This document shows, piece after piece, positions 46,976 through 56,305 of a DNA stretch of 64,000 nucleotides (position 1 is the stretch's first letter; each line of letters begins with the position of its first letter). The notes beneath the pieces are model-generated. The model saw only the letters and a program-made list of their open reading frames with translations, was not told where the DNA came from and did no database searches. Location: assembly GCF_000015045.1 (NCBI RefSeq), contig NC_008609.1, positions 744,001 through 808,000 on the forward strand. The letters are read 5' to 3'. A program made the translations under genes and the position numbers. Origin of the DNA: Pelobacter propionicus DSM 2379. Its GTDB lineage: Bacteria > Desulfobacterota > Desulfuromonadia > Geobacterales > Pseudopelobacteraceae.

Positions 46976-47143
46976 ATGCAGGTTAAAGAGGGAGATGTCC
47001 TTGTTTGCAACAACGGAAAATGTCAGCTGGAGCTGAAAGTTATTCGCGCCTGTTCACCGGAGGTGTGCGGTGAAGGGGTGGAATGCGAGTTCGAAGTGCA
47101 CTCCGGTGGTGAGTCGATCATTCTGTACAAGTACGAGAAGTAG
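46976..47143 (+). CDS. Small cysteine-rich protein of unknown function
   Basis: 55 residues from ATG 46976, after a TGGAGG ribosome site; short enough to be missed by gene finders. Start MQVKEGDVLVCNNGKCQLEL, with five cysteines: C11, C16, C26, C31 and C37, spaced C-x4-C, C-x4-C, x5-C. No signal peptide or membrane segment. The shape suggests a small metal- or cluster-binding domain or a disulfide-held beta sheet. It has its own terminator (47171-47197). Family unknown. Confidence 0.7.
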   Translation: MQVKEGDVLVCNNGKCQLELKVIRACSPEVCGEGVECEFEVHSGGESIILYKYEK

Positions 47144-47170
47144 AGTCTCGTCACGAGCGAACAGAAAACG

Positions 47171-47197
47171 GGAGAGCGATACTGCTCTCCTTTTTTT
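47171..47197 (+). terminator. Rho-independent terminator after the Cys-rich gene
   Basis: GGAGAGC and GCTCTCC pair across six bases, followed by seven T. Confidence 0.85.
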
Positions 47198-47253
47198 GTA
47201 TGCCGGTCGTGGCTCATTAATAGCAGATATCAAACCATGCACAGGAGCAGGCC

Positions 47254-48477
47254 ATGATCGAAAACAGTGATCTTGAGAGAACAAGCGAACAGGAGGAGAG
47301 CGAGGAGAGCTTTGCCCAGCTGTTCGAGGAGAGTTGCAGTCGGAAGGGTGGCTGGCTTGAGCCGGGGCAGAAGTTGGATGTACGGGTCCTGAAAGTGAGT
47401 GCAGAATGGGTCTTTATCGATTGTGGCCAGAAGGGGGAGGGGGTCATCGATCGCAAGGAGTTCCTCGACCAGGAAGGCAATTGTACCGTCAAAGAGGGCG
47501 ATTCGATCAGCGCTTATTTTCTTTCGTCCCGCCAGGGTGAGATGCGGTTTACCACCAGGCTGGGTGGGGGCGCGGCGGGAAATGCCCAGCTGGAAGCTGC
47601 CTGGCAGAGCGGGGTGCCCGTGGAGGGGCAGGTCGAGCAGGAGATCAAGGGTGGCTATCAGATCCGGCTGGGGAGCTCTACGCGTGCCTTCTGCCCTTTT
47701 TCCCAGATTGCCCTGCGCCGCAGCGACGATCACCAGTCGCTGGTGGGCAGCCGCCTGACGTTCCGTATCACCGAGTATGGCGAGAAGGGGCGCAACATTG
47801 TGGTTTCCCGCCGTGTACTGCTGGAGGAGGAACAGCAGCGCATGAGGGAGGAGGCCTGGGCCTCCATCAGCGAGGGGATGACGCTGGACGGCACGGTCAG
47901 TTCGCTTAGGGATTTCGGGGCATTTGTGGATATCGGCGGCCTGGAGGGGCTGGTTCCGCTCTCAGAGATCGGCTGGAGCCGGGTCAAGGATGCCGCCGAA
48001 CTGCTCTCCGTCGGCCAAAAGGTGCAAGTGGTCGTCAAGAGCCTTGACCAAGAGAGGAACCGCATATCCCTGAGCATAAAGGAAACCCTGGTGGATCCCT
48101 GGGATCAGGTGGCTGAGCAGCATCCCGAGGGGTCGTTCCAGAGCGGCACCGTGGCGCGCCTGACCCCCTTCGGCGCATTTGTCACCCTGCCCTGCGGGCT
48201 GGACGGTTTGATCCACATCTCCAAGCTGGGCGGTGGAAAGCGGATCAGCCATCCCCGCGAGGTGCTCAGCGAGGGACAGGCCGTGGAGGTCAAGGTCGAG
48301 GGTATCGATCGCGAAAGCCGGCGCATAGCCCTGGCCCTGGCCGGTGCCGCGCGCGCGGAGGAAGAGGAAGCCACCACCCTGGAGGAGTACCGTTCTTCTG
48401 GAGGGTCGTCCGCCGGAATGGGAACGCTGGCCGATGCCATGCGGGCCCGCTCGGAGAGGCGCGGCAAGAAGCGCTGA
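47254..48477 (+). CDS. S1 RNA-binding-domain protein (four S1 modules)
   Basis: 407 residues. An acidic head (EESEESFAQLFEE) precedes four S1-type OB folds at about 37-95, 115-185, 205-275 and 290-360; the third and fourth are the clearest (GTVSSLRDFGAFVDIGGLEG and GTVARLTPFGAFVTLPCGLDG). The C-terminus is basic (RARSERRGKKR). It resembles ribosomal protein S1 but is shorter than the six-module E. coli form (557 residues), so it may be an S1 paralog or a stress RNA-binding protein rather than the main RpsA; the window holds no other S1 gene. Confidence 0.85.
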   Translation: MIENSDLERTSEQEESEESFAQLFEESCSRKGGWLEPGQKLDVRVLKVSAEWVFIDCGQKGEGVIDRKEFLDQEGNCTVKEGDSISAYFLSSRQGEMRFTTRLGGGAAGNAQLEAAWQSGVPVEGQVEQEIKGGYQIRLGSSTRAFCPFSQIALRRSDDHQSLVGSRLTFRITEYGEKGRNIVVSRRVLLEEEQQRMREEAWASISEGMTLDGTVSSLRDFGAFVDIGGLEGLVPLSEIGWSRVKDAAELLSVGQKVQVVVKSLDQERNRISLSIKETLVDPWDQVAEQHPEGSFQSGTVARLTPFGAFVTLPCGLDGLIHISKLGGGKRISHPREVLSEGQAVEVKVEGIDRESRRIALALAGAARAEEEEATTLEEYRSSGGSSAGMGTLADAMRARSERRGKKR

Positions 48478-48591
48478 CCCGTTGCGGTGCATGAAAAAAG
48501 GCTCCGTCGGCAGTGGCCCGCGGGGCCGGCTTTCTTTGGACCTCTCGCCGTGCTGAACAGCCGAAACATGGGAAATTGCGCTATTTTTGCT

Positions 48592-48621
48592 TTGACAGCC
48601 GGTACGCTAATACTGTATACA
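48592..48621 (+). promoter_or_regulatory. Strong sigma-70-type promoter of the DUF815 gene
   Basis: Perfect TTGACA (48592-48597), 18-base spacer, TATACA (48616-48621). The predicted transcript start is about 45 bases before the ATG. Confidence 0.65.
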
Positions 48622-48674
48622 CTTTTCCTTAATGTGGATGTTGAAAAACCAACAAACAGAGAGAGAAGACCACT

Positions 48675-49565
48675 ATGAATCTGAAGCCTGAACTCATTGC
48701 CCAGCTTGAACGTGTGCTCAGCTCGGTGGAAATGCTGCTGCCACGGGCAATCCCCGCCATTGACTGGTCCAAGTCCCATGCCGCCAACTGGCGGCGACAC
48801 TCCTTCTCCGGCTATCTGGAACCGGTAAAGTTTACCGATACTACCACCCTGGACGAGTTGCTTGGCGTCGAGGAGCAGAAGACCATCATGATTAACAATA
48901 CGCGCCAGTTTCTGGCCGGCCTTCCCGCCAACAATGCCCTGCTGTGGGGGTCGCGCGGTTCGGGCAAATCATCCCTCTGTAAGGCGCTTTTGAACGAGTT
49001 CGCCCACCAGGGCTTGCGTTTCATTCAGGTGGAGAAAGAAGACCTGATCTATCTCTCGGAGATATTCAATGCAGTTGAGCACGAACCCTACCGCTTCATC
49101 CTGCTCTGCGACGACCTGACCTTCGAGGTGGGAGAGTTGAGTTACAAGATGCTGAAGAGCGCCCTGGACGGTTCTGTCTATTCGGCGCCGGAGAATGTGC
49201 TGATCTACGTTACCTCCAACCGGCGTCACCTGCTCCCCGAATACGAAACCGATCATCTGGGTGGCAAGTTTGTCCGCGGCGAACTGCAGCAGAGCGAGGC
49301 CATGGAGGAGAAGGTGTCTCTCTCCGACCGTTTCGGCATCTGGGTTGCGTTCTACGCTTTCTCCCAGGAGCGCTACATCGACGCGGTCAGGCTCTGCATT
49401 GCCCGTGAGGCCCGTCAGAACAAGATCGAAATTCCCTGGTCCAGCGAACTTGAACACGAAGCCATCAAGTGGGCCCAGGAGAAGAGCAAGCGCTGCGGCA
49501 GGACCGCCTACCAGTTCTCCCGCAACTGGGTCGGCCACCATCTGCTCACCATCAGGGGGGTGTGA
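48675..49565 (+). CDS. DUF815-family AAA-type ATPase
   Basis: 296 residues; GAGAGAAG precedes ATG 48675. The Walker A motif GSRGSGKSS (about 96-104) and Walker B region FILLCDDLTFE, with sensor-like YVTSNRRHLLPE, place it in the DUF815 P-loop family, a soluble cytoplasmic ATPase of unknown role found across proteobacteria. It has a perfect promoter of its own and ends at a terminator, so it is a single-gene unit. No partner gene adjoins. Confidence 0.92.
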   Translation: MNLKPELIAQLERVLSSVEMLLPRAIPAIDWSKSHAANWRRHSFSGYLEPVKFTDTTTLDELLGVEEQKTIMINNTRQFLAGLPANNALLWGSRGSGKSSLCKALLNEFAHQGLRFIQVEKEDLIYLSEIFNAVEHEPYRFILLCDDLTFEVGELSYKMLKSALDGSVYSAPENVLIYVTSNRRHLLPEYETDHLGGKFVRGELQQSEAMEEKVSLSDRFGIWVAFYAFSQERYIDAVRLCIAREARQNKIEIPWSSELEHEAIKWAQEKSKRCGRTAYQFSRNWVGHHLLTIRGV

Positions 49566-49623
49566 AATCGGTTGCCATGCTGTCCGGCACCGGTCGTGAG
49601 CCTGCTGAACATGCCGTGACAAT

Positions 49624-49650
49624 AAAAAAAGCCTGCGAATGCAGGTTTTT
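49624..49650. terminator. Bidirectional terminator between DUF815 and csp genes
   Basis: A run of seven A, GCCTGC-GAAT-GCAGG, then T6. Works for the plus DUF815 gene and the minus cold-shock gene, whose stop lies 23 bases away. Confidence 0.85.
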
Positions 49651-49672
49651 TGTTTTTGGGGAGGGGGGAGTA

Positions 49673-49876
49673 CTACTGCTTCTGAACCTCTTCGGCCTGT
49701 AGTCCCTTGGGGCCCTTGACGACGTTATACGTGACCTTCTCTCCTTCGGCCAGTGTCTTGAAGCCGCTGCCGGTGATTGCGGAGAAGTGGACAAAGACAT
49801 CGCCGCTGCCGTCATCCTGCTCGATAAATCCGAAACCCTTGCTCTCGTTGAACCATTTGACTGTTCCTGTTGCCAT
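49673..49876 (-). CDS. Cold-shock-domain protein (CspA family)
   Basis: 67 residues from ATG 49876, after AAAGGAG. Start [21 protein letters not shown]1-like KGFGFI and RNP2-like VFVHFSAI are intact. A single-stranded nucleic-acid chaperone that melts RNA structure. The upstream ~170 bases before the pyrophosphatase stop leave room for a long leader, as in many csp genes, and it is near a DEAD-box helicase gene on the same strand, a pairing often seen in cold response. Confidence 0.95.
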   Translation of the reverse strand: MATGTVKWFNESKGFGFIEQDDGSGDVFVHFSAITGSGFKTLAEGEKVTYNVVKGPKGLQAEEVQKQ

Positions 49877-50052
49877 TTCCTGTTCTCTCCTTTGTTGTCT
49901 GTCATGCCCCTGAACGGCTGATTGCCGGCCAACGTGATCCTCCATCGGCATCCCCTCAAGGAAACTCCCGCTGAAAGATGGTACCTAGGTTACCTCAGCT
50001 TCGCGGCAATGCAACCCCGGGGAGAAAAAAAGCGCAAAAAAGTGTGGAAAAG

Positions 50053-51705
50053 TTAACCCTGCAGGCGGGCCAGCACCTTCAAGAGATGGGGCAGCATCTG
50101 TTTCTTGCGCGACATGACACCCTTGAGTTCATAGAGCTGTGGCTCCAGATGGGGACAGCCCATGACATGGGCCAGTTCCTCAATGCCCTCAGCCAGGAAG
50201 AGGGTTGTTTCGCTGATGATGTCGGTTACCATCAGGCCAGCCAGTTGCAGGCGGTCCTCCTCCCGGATGCGTTTCAGCTCTTCGCGCACCTGTTCCTTCA
50301 GCTCGTGAAATTCGTCAAAACCGACTACCTCCACCTGTCCGATGCCGAACCTGACCTGGTCCTGCGTGAAGTGCTTGAAATCCGAGCGTACAGCACGGTT
50401 CAGCGAAGCATGGGCGGAAAAGCCGCCGCAGGCGGAGAAGATTTCCCTGCCGAAGCGCTGATGGTCGAGACCGGCCAGGCTTTCGAGCCAGGTGACCATC
50501 TCCTGGTCGCGGGGCGTTGTGGTGGGCGATTTGAGGATCACGGTATCGGAGAGGATGCCGGCTAACAGAAGGGCTGCGATAGTGTTTTCAGGCTCAATAC
50601 CCTGCTGGCGGTACAGCCCGGCCACCACCGTGCAGGTGCTGCCCACCGGTGAGGTGATGAAGGAGATCGGCTGGCTGGTGGGCGGGTTTCCCAGCTTATG
50701 GTGGTCGATCACCTCCAGGATCTCCACGGTCTCCGCACCCGGAACGGCTTGGGTCAACTCGTTGTGATCCACCAGGATCAGGGAGTAGGGGATCGGTGTC
50801 AGCAGTGACGACCTGGTGGCGACTCCGGCAATGGTTCCGTTCTCGTCGGTGACGATCACCGCCGGCTGCCCCCCGTGCAGCAGCTTGAGGCGCAGCTGAG
50901 CCAGGGATTCACCAAGCTCGATCTTTTCGAAGTGCGGCTCGAAAAAACATGACAGAGGAGTGGAGAGGCGGGCCAGCCAGGCGGATGTGGCGGTGTCATG
51001 GGGGGTGGAGATGACGGTGACGCCGTTGTTACGTGCCCTGTCCAGGAGTTCCCCGGGGACCGCATAACCGCCGGTCACCACCAGCAGACGTACCCCAAGG
51101 TCGATGGCTGCCTGCTGTATGGAGCGGCGGTCCCCGGTCATGATCATCAGCGAGGAGGTGTCGTAGCCTGCCAGTTGTTCCGAGAATGAATCTTCCACCA
51201 TGGCGCCGATGAAGAGGTGCAGATGCTCCAGTTCGTCGCTTGCCCGGCCGGAGAGAAACTCCCCTTCGAGGCAGCCGCACAGTGAGCGCAGCGATGTGTC
51301 CACACCCCGCTTGCGCCCGGTGCCAGCCACCAGGTATTTTTCCGACAGCTTGAGCAGTGAAGCCATGCCCACCGGCCTGTCGTGCTCATCCACCACCGGC
51401 AGGACCCTGATGGAGTGGCGGTGGAAGAGCTGCAGCACGTCTCTCAGGGGCATCTCTCTCCGGGCGATTATGGGTTGACGCGAGATGATGTCCCTGACCC
51501 TGGGGTGGACGTCGGCCATGCAGAGCGGCGGCTGGAGGCCCAGTCGTTCCAGGATGTAGCCGGTCTGGGGATTGGGCTCACCCGACATGGCGGCGGTCAC
51601 GTTGTCATGGCCCAGGCGCCGCTTCAGCTCTGCATAGGCCATGGCCGATGCGACGGAATCCGTGTCCGGATTCGTATGTCCGATAACATAGATCTGTTGA
51701 GCCAT
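50053..51705 (-). CDS. Manganese-dependent inorganic pyrophosphatase-like protein with CBS and DRTGG domains
   Basis: 550 residues from ATG 51705, eight bases after GGGAGG. The DHH-family pyrophosphatase is split by an insert: N-terminal GHTNPDTDSVASA (metal site), then a CBS motif, a DRTGG domain (about 195-300), a second CBS, and the second half with VIDHHKLGN and the DHHA2 C-terminus. CBS pairs usually bind adenine nucleotides and tune activity, so it may hydrolyse pyrophosphate under energy control. This architecture is known from clostridia and delta-proteobacteria. Follows the DEAD-box gene on the same strand, 41 bases apart. Confidence 0.93.
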   Translation of the reverse strand: MAQQIYVIGHTNPDTDSVASAMAYAELKRRLGHDNVTAAMSGEPNPQTGYILERLGLQPPLCMADVHPRVRDIISRQPIIARREMPLRDVLQLFHRHSIRVLPVVDEHDRPVGMASLLKLSEKYLVAGTGRKRGVDTSLRSLCGCLEGEFLSGRASDELEHLHLFIGAMVEDSFSEQLAGYDTSSLMIMTGDRRSIQQAAIDLGVRLLVVTGGYAVPGELLDRARNNGVTVISTPHDTATSAWLARLSTPLSCFFEPHFEKIELGESLAQLRLKLLHGGQPAVIVTDENGTIAGVATRSSLLTPIPYSLILVDHNELTQAVPGAETVEILEVIDHHKLGNPPTSQPISFITSPVGSTCTVVAGLYRQQGIEPENTIAALLLAGILSDTVILKSPTTTPRDQEMVTWLESLAGLDHQRFGREIFSACGGFSAHASLNRAVRSDFKHFTQDQVRFGIGQVEVVGFDEFHELKEQVREELKRIREEDRLQLAGLMVTDIISETTLFLAEGIEELAHVMGCPHLEPQLYELKGVMSRKKQMLPHLLKVLARLQG

Positions 51706-51746
51706 GCAGCTCACCTCCCGTTATGACGTTGCTGTCCCTCTCGGCC

Positions 51747-53090
51747 TCAGTGTGCCCGTTGTGAACGCTGGGGGCGCCGAACCGCCTGGGCCGGCACGGC
51801 ACTGCCCGGCTTCCCTGTTTTCGGTTTGCCCGCTGCGGCGGCGTTGTCGCGGGGCGCTCCGCTACCCGCCGTGTTTCCCCGCGTCGCAGGTTTTCCGGAC
51901 GCCTGTCTGCCTCCTCCCCGGGGGGGGCGCGGAGGACGTGCAAATTCGCTGTCCTTGTGGGGCGCCGGGACGCTGTAATCGAACTGATCCACGGTCCTGC
52001 GCTCCAGCTCCGCATTGAGTTTTTTCTCGATGGTGCGCACCATGGCGTTGTCATCGGGAGTGACCAAGGTGAATGCGTCGCCGCTGCGGGCTGCGCGTCC
52101 GGTGCGGCCGATGCGATGGATATAGGCCTCGGCCGTGTCCGGGATATCGTAGTTGACCACGTGGGAGATCTGGGATACGTCGATGCCCCGGGCGGCGATG
52201 TCGGTGGCAACCATGATCTGGAAGGTCCCGTCGCGGAAGCCGTCCAGGGCGGCCTGGCGCCGGTTCTGGGAGAGGTTTCCCTGCAGGGAAGTGGCCCGGT
52301 AGCCGGCTTTCTCCAGTTGTTCCCCCAGGCGTTTGGCGCGATGCTTGGTGCGGGCGAAGATCAGTACCGACTCTGTGTCGGTGTGGCGCAGAAGTTCCAG
52401 CAGAAGCGGGGTCTTCAGGTGCTGGCTGACCGGATAGAGGGCGTGGCTGACCGTGACCGGCGGCGCCGTACTGCCGGCCTGCACCGTTATGGGCTGGCGG
52501 AGGATGTCGCTGGCCAGGCGCCGGATGTCGTCGGGCATGGTGGCGGAAAAGAGCAGCGTCTGCCGCTGGGCGGGGAGATGCTTGAGAACCCTGCGGATAT
52601 CGGGCAGAAAGCCCATGTCGAACATCTGGTCGGCCTCATCCAGTACCAGTACCTCGATTCGCGACAGATCGATCGTCCCCTGGTTGATGTGATCCAGCAG
52701 GCGGCCGGGGCAGGCCACGACTATGTCGACGCCGCGCCTGAGCCTTTCGATCTGTGGGTTGACGGATACCCCGCCGTAGACGGTCATGCTCTTCAGGCCG
52801 GTTTTGGCACCCAGTTGGGCGATGGATGTGTTGATCTGTTCGGCCAGCTCCCGGGTGGGGGCGATGATCAGCGCCCTGACTGTGCCCTGTTTTCCCTCCA
52901 TCAGGCGATGCAGGATCGGCAGTGCAAAGGCCGCTGTCTTTCCGGTGCCGGTCTGGGCCAAGCCCATGACGTCGCTGCCGGCCATGACCGGCGGTATTGA
53001 CTGCTTCTGGATGGGGGTGGGGGTGCTGTAGCCGGCGGCGCTGATGCCGGCCGCGATGGTGGGATGAAACTCGAACTTCTGGAAATCCAT
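51747..53090 (-). CDS. DEAD-box RNA helicase (RhlE-like)
   Basis: 447 residues from ATG 53090 (MDFQKFEF), preceded by AAGGAG. Q motif region TPTPIQKQSIP, motif I AQTGTGKT, Ia PTRELAEQ, II DEAD, III SAT, V ATDIAARGIDV and VI HRIGRTGR all intact. The C-terminal ~80 residues are basic, rich in arginine, proline and glycine, typical of RhlE-type tails that bind RNA. It probably unwinds rRNA or mRNA in ribosome assembly or decay. Upstream is a ~400-base gap with an intrinsic terminator in its leader, so its expression may be attenuated. Confidence 0.94.
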   Translation of the reverse strand: MDFQKFEFHPTIAAGISAAGYSTPTPIQKQSIPPVMAGSDVMGLAQTGTGKTAAFALPILHRLMEGKQGTVRALIIAPTRELAEQINTSIAQLGAKTGLKSMTVYGGVSVNPQIERLRRGVDIVVACPGRLLDHINQGTIDLSRIEVLVLDEADQMFDMGFLPDIRRVLKHLPAQRQTLLFSATMPDDIRRLASDILRQPITVQAGSTAPPVTVSHALYPVSQHLKTPLLLELLRHTDTESVLIFARTKHRAKRLGEQLEKAGYRATSLQGNLSQNRRQAALDGFRDGTFQIMVATDIAARGIDVSQISHVVNYDIPDTAEAYIHRIGRTGRAARSGDAFTLVTPDDNAMVRTIEKKLNAELERRTVDQFDYSVPAPHKDSEFARPPRPPRGGGRQASGKPATRGNTAGSGAPRDNAAAAGKPKTGKPGSAVPAQAVRRPQRSQRAH

Positions 53091-53118
53091 AAAACTCCTT
53101 GTCTGTGTGGTGTTACGC

Positions 53119-53145
53119 AAAAAGCCCCGACCTGAGTTGGGGCTT
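53119..53145 (-). terminator. Intrinsic terminator inside the DEAD-box helicase leader
   Basis: On the minus strand AAGCCCC and GGGGCTT pair (7 bp) around a ~13-base loop, followed by five T, ending about 30 bases before the helicase ATG and 20 before its AAGGAG. Nothing coding precedes it on this strand back to secA's start region. Suggests an attenuator, or the end of a short upstream transcript. Confidence 0.6.
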
Positions 53146-53492
53146 GTGTATAGTATTGTTTAATCGTTACTACCCTGACGTGTATTGCCCTGCAGTACGT
53201 TTGTCATCTGTTGACTACACATAGCAGCTTTTCAGGTTTTTGTATGCATAAATAAACGGGAGGTCGAAAAATGGGTCCACCGTTTCCTTCCTGTGTCGAT
53301 TCTGTAAAAGGCATGTGACAACCGGGGCAGGGGGTGTCATGCCATGTCTGCCAGGCTGCTAACTGGTTGAATCCGCGATCGGGGCATTCAGATGGGCCTG
53401 CCGTCTTCCGGCCTTTTCTGTTGAGTACCCCCCTGAATTATGCTAGCTTTATAAGCTATTTTTCAAAAACGTAATCAGCGGGAGCAGACATA
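53146..53492. other. Divergent region between DEAD-box helicase and secA, with a mini ORF
   Basis: About 350 bases. It must hold the promoter(s) for both genes, though no box pair is convincing. A 15-codon frame (MGPPFPSCVDSVKGM) at 53271-53318 follows GGGAGG by seven bases on the secA strand. A hairpin with GGCATG-TGACA and TGTCA-TGCC arms spans about 53310-53343. Whether the mini ORF is translated is unknown. Confidence 0.4.
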
Positions 53493-56183
53493 ATGTTCGG
53501 TTCACTTGTTAAAAAGGTCTTTGGCAGCAAAAACGAGCGTGAGATCAAGAAACTCTGGCCGATCGTGGCGCGCATTAATGAACTGGAGGCGTCGATCTCG
53601 CCCTTGAGCGACGAGCAGCTGCGCGACAAGACGGCCGAGTTCAAGGAACGCCATGGCAAGGGTGAGTCGCTGGACGCCCTTATGCCCGAGGCTTTTGCGG
53701 TCTGCCGCGAGGCGAGCAAGCGGGTACTGGGCATGCGCCATTTTGACGTGCAGCTGATCGGCGGCATGGTACTGCATTCCGGCAAAATATCCGAGATGAA
53801 GACCGGTGAGGGGAAGACCCTGGTGGCTACCCTGCCCGCCTACCTGAACGCCATCTCGGGCAAGGGCGTGCATGTGGTGACGGTCAACGACTACCTGGCC
53901 CGGCGCGACTCTGAGTGGATGGGCAGGCTGTACTCCTTCCTGGGGCTGACCGTCGGCGTGATCGTCCATGGCGTCGAGGACGATCAGCGCCGCATCAACT
54001 ACGCCGCCGATATCACCTATGGCACCAACAACGAGTTCGGCTTCGACTACTTGCGGGACAACATGAAGTTCTCTCTGGACGACTACGTTCAGCGCGGCTT
54101 CAACTTTGCCATCGTCGACGAGGTGGACTCGATCCTGATCGACGAGGCCAGAACGCCCTTGATCATCTCCGGCCCCACCGAGGATTCCACAGACAAGTAT
54201 TATGTCATCGACCGGATTATCCCGTTGCTGAAAAAGGGGGAGGTTAAGGAAGAGGAGGCCAACACCCTTTCGGGCAAGCGCAAGCTCTACACCGGCGACT
54301 TCACCATCGACGAGAAGGCCAAAAGCGCTACGCTCACCGAACAGGGTGTCCTCAAGGTGGAGAAGCTGCTCAAGGTGGACAACCTGTATGACCCGCGCAA
54401 TATCGAGTTTTTGCACCACACCCAGCAGGCCCTGCGGGCCCATGCCATGTACAGGCGCGATGTGGACTATGTGGTCAAGGATGGCGAGGTGATGATCGTT
54501 GACGAATTCACCGGGCGCCTCATGCCGGGGCGGCGCTGGTCCGACGGCCTGCACCAGGCCATCGAGGCCAAGGAAGGGGTCACCATCGAGAATGAAAACC
54601 AGACCCTGGCCACCATCACCTTTCAGAACTACTTCCGCATGTACAAAAAGCTCGGCGGCATGACCGGTACCGCCGACACGGAAGCAGAGGAGTTTCACAA
54701 GATCTACAAGCTGGACGTGGTGGTTATTCCCACCAACCGTCCGCTCCTGCGTCCGGACTTCCCGGACGTGATCTACAAGACCGAGCGGGAGAAGTTCGGC
54801 GCGGTCATCCAGGACATCAAGGAACATTACGCCACCGGCCAGCCCTGTCTGGTGGGTACCATCTCCATCGAGAAGTCGGAGGTGCTGTCGGAACTGCTGA
54901 AAAGGGAGGGTATTCCCCACAACGTGCTTAACGCCAAGCAGCATGAGCGGGAGGCGGAGATCGTCTCCCAGGCCGGGCGTCTGAAGGCCATCACCATCGC
55001 CACCAATATGGCCGGCCGCGGTACCGACATTCTGCTGGGGGGCAATGCCGATGCGCTGGCCAGTCAGTGGCGTCGCGCCAACCCCGAGGCTGGCGAGGAA
55101 GAGTATCAGGCGATCCTGAAGAACTACAAGACCGTCTGTGCCGCCGAGCATGACGAGGTGGTCAGGTTGGGCGGCCTGCACATCATCGGCACCGAACGCC
55201 ATGAATCGCGCCGTATCGACAACCAGTTACGCGGCCGTTCCGGCCGTCAGGGCGACCCTGGTTCGTCGCGCTTTTACCTCTCACTGGAGGATGACCTACT
55301 GCGAATCTTCGGTTCCGAGCGCGTGTCCAAGATCATGGATTTCCTCAAGATCGAAGAGGGAGAAGCCATCACCCATGCCATGATCAACAAGTCCATCGAG
55401 AATGCCCAGAAGAAGGTGGAGGCCCACAACTTCGACATCCGCAAGCACCTGATCGAGTATGACGATGTCATGAACAAACAGCGCGAGGTTATTTACACCC
55501 AGCGCCGCGAGATTCTGGGGGGGCAGGATATCCGCGAGAGTTTTCTGGAGATGCTGGACGAAACCGTGGAAGAGATTGTTGCCAGCTATGCCATCGAAAA
55601 GAGCCCGGCCGAGGAGTGGGACTGGCAGGCGATCAACGAGGCTGTGTTCAAGTGTTTCAACCTGCAGTTCGAACTGCCCCAGGATACCATGGCGCGACTT
55701 ACGCCGGCCGGTCTGAAGGAAATGCTCGCAGAGCAGGCCCATGCCCTGTTTGCCGCCAGGGTGAAGGAGATGGGTGACGATCTGATCGACCACCTGATCA
55801 AGGTGATGATGCTGCAGGCAATCGACACCCACTGGAAAGACCACCTGCTCAACATCGATCACTTGAAGGAGGGGATCGGCCTACGCGGCTACGGCCAGAA
55901 GGATCCCAAGCAGGAGTACAAGAAGGAGGCCTACGAGCTCTTCATGGGGCTGATCATGCGTATCCGCGAAGAGGTGGTGGAGCGTATCTTCTGGGTGCAG
56001 CTGGAGCGGCCCGAGGAGGTGGAGGAGATCGAGGAGGAGCAGCGCAGCAAAAAGATCGTCTTCAATCTCTCCGAAGAAGAGGAGCGGGTGCAGGAACCGG
56101 CCAGGAGCAACCGTGTTGCCGGGAGAAACGATCCCTGTCCCTGCGGCAGTGGCAAGAAGTACAAGAAGTGCTGCGGAAAGTAG
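53493..56183 (+). CDS. secA: Preprotein translocase ATPase SecA
   Basis: 896 residues, normal length. The motor ATPase that pushes unfolded proteins through SecYEG. Walker [51 protein letters not shown] and the C-terminal zinc site C-x-C-x8-C-C ([17 protein letters not shown]) are intact. ATG 53493 follows GGGAG. A terminator ends the gene; the neighbouring acetaldehyde dehydrogenase converges on it. No secM-like gene precedes it. Confidence 0.98.
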   Translation: MFGSLVKKVFGSKNEREIKKLWPIVARINELEASISPLSDEQLRDKTAEFKERHGKGESLDALMPEAFAVCREASKRVLGMRHFDVQLIGGMVLHSGKISEMKTGEGKTLVATLPAYLNAISGKGVHVVTVNDYLARRDSEWMGRLYSFLGLTVGVIVHGVEDDQRRINYAADITYGTNNEFGFDYLRDNMKFSLDDYVQRGFNFAIVDEVDSILIDEARTPLIISGPTEDSTDKYYVIDRIIPLLKKGEVKEEEANTLSGKRKLYTGDFTIDEKAKSATLTEQGVLKVEKLLKVDNLYDPRNIEFLHHTQQALRAHAMYRRDVDYVVKDGEVMIVDEFTGRLMPGRRWSDGLHQAIEAKEGVTIENENQTLATITFQNYFRMYKKLGGMTGTADTEAEEFHKIYKLDVVVIPTNRPLLRPDFPDVIYKTEREKFGAVIQDIKEHYATGQPCLVGTISIEKSEVLSELLKREGIPHNVLNAKQHEREAEIVSQAGRLKAITIATNMAGRGTDILLGGNADALASQWRRANPEAGEEEYQAILKNYKTVCAAEHDEVVRLGGLHIIGTERHESRRIDNQLRGRSGRQGDPGSSRFYLSLEDDLLRIFGSERVSKIMDFLKIEEGEAITHAMINKSIENAQKKVEAHNFDIRKHLIEYDDVMNKQREVIYTQRREILGGQDIRESFLEMLDETVEEIVASYAIEKSPAEEWDWQAINEAVFKCFNLQFELPQDTMARLTPAGLKEMLAEQAHALFAARVKEMGDDLIDHLIKVMMLQAIDTHWKDHLLNIDHLKEGIGLRGYGQKDPKQEYKKEAYELFMGLIMRIREEVVERIFWVQLERPEEVEEIEEEQRSKKIVFNLSEEEERVQEPARSNRVAGRNDPCPCGSGKKYKKCCGK

Positions 56184-56229
56184 GCGCCTGATGTTGTAGC
56201 AGCTTTAGGTCGTTGAGCAGTTGACATGT

Positions 56230-56272
56230 AAAACCCCCCTACCCGGGTCGTCCGGACAGGGGGGTTTTTTAT
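56230..56272. terminator. Bidirectional terminator between secA and aldehyde dehydrogenase
   Basis: AAAACCCCCCT and AGGGGGGTTTT pair across 17 bases and continue into T runs on both sides. Confidence 0.85.
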
Positions 56273-56305
56273 TGCAACGTTTTTTCGTTGCTGGGGAGGA
56301 TGTTC

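Noticed and set aside
53271-53318. SecM-type exported arrest peptide before secA
   Set aside because: Only 15 codons, no signal sequence and no arrest motif; kept only as a possible leader ORF.
53502-55202. 566-codon open frame antisense to secA
   Set aside because: Fully overlaps intact SecA, low-complexity-like sequence, no start signal.
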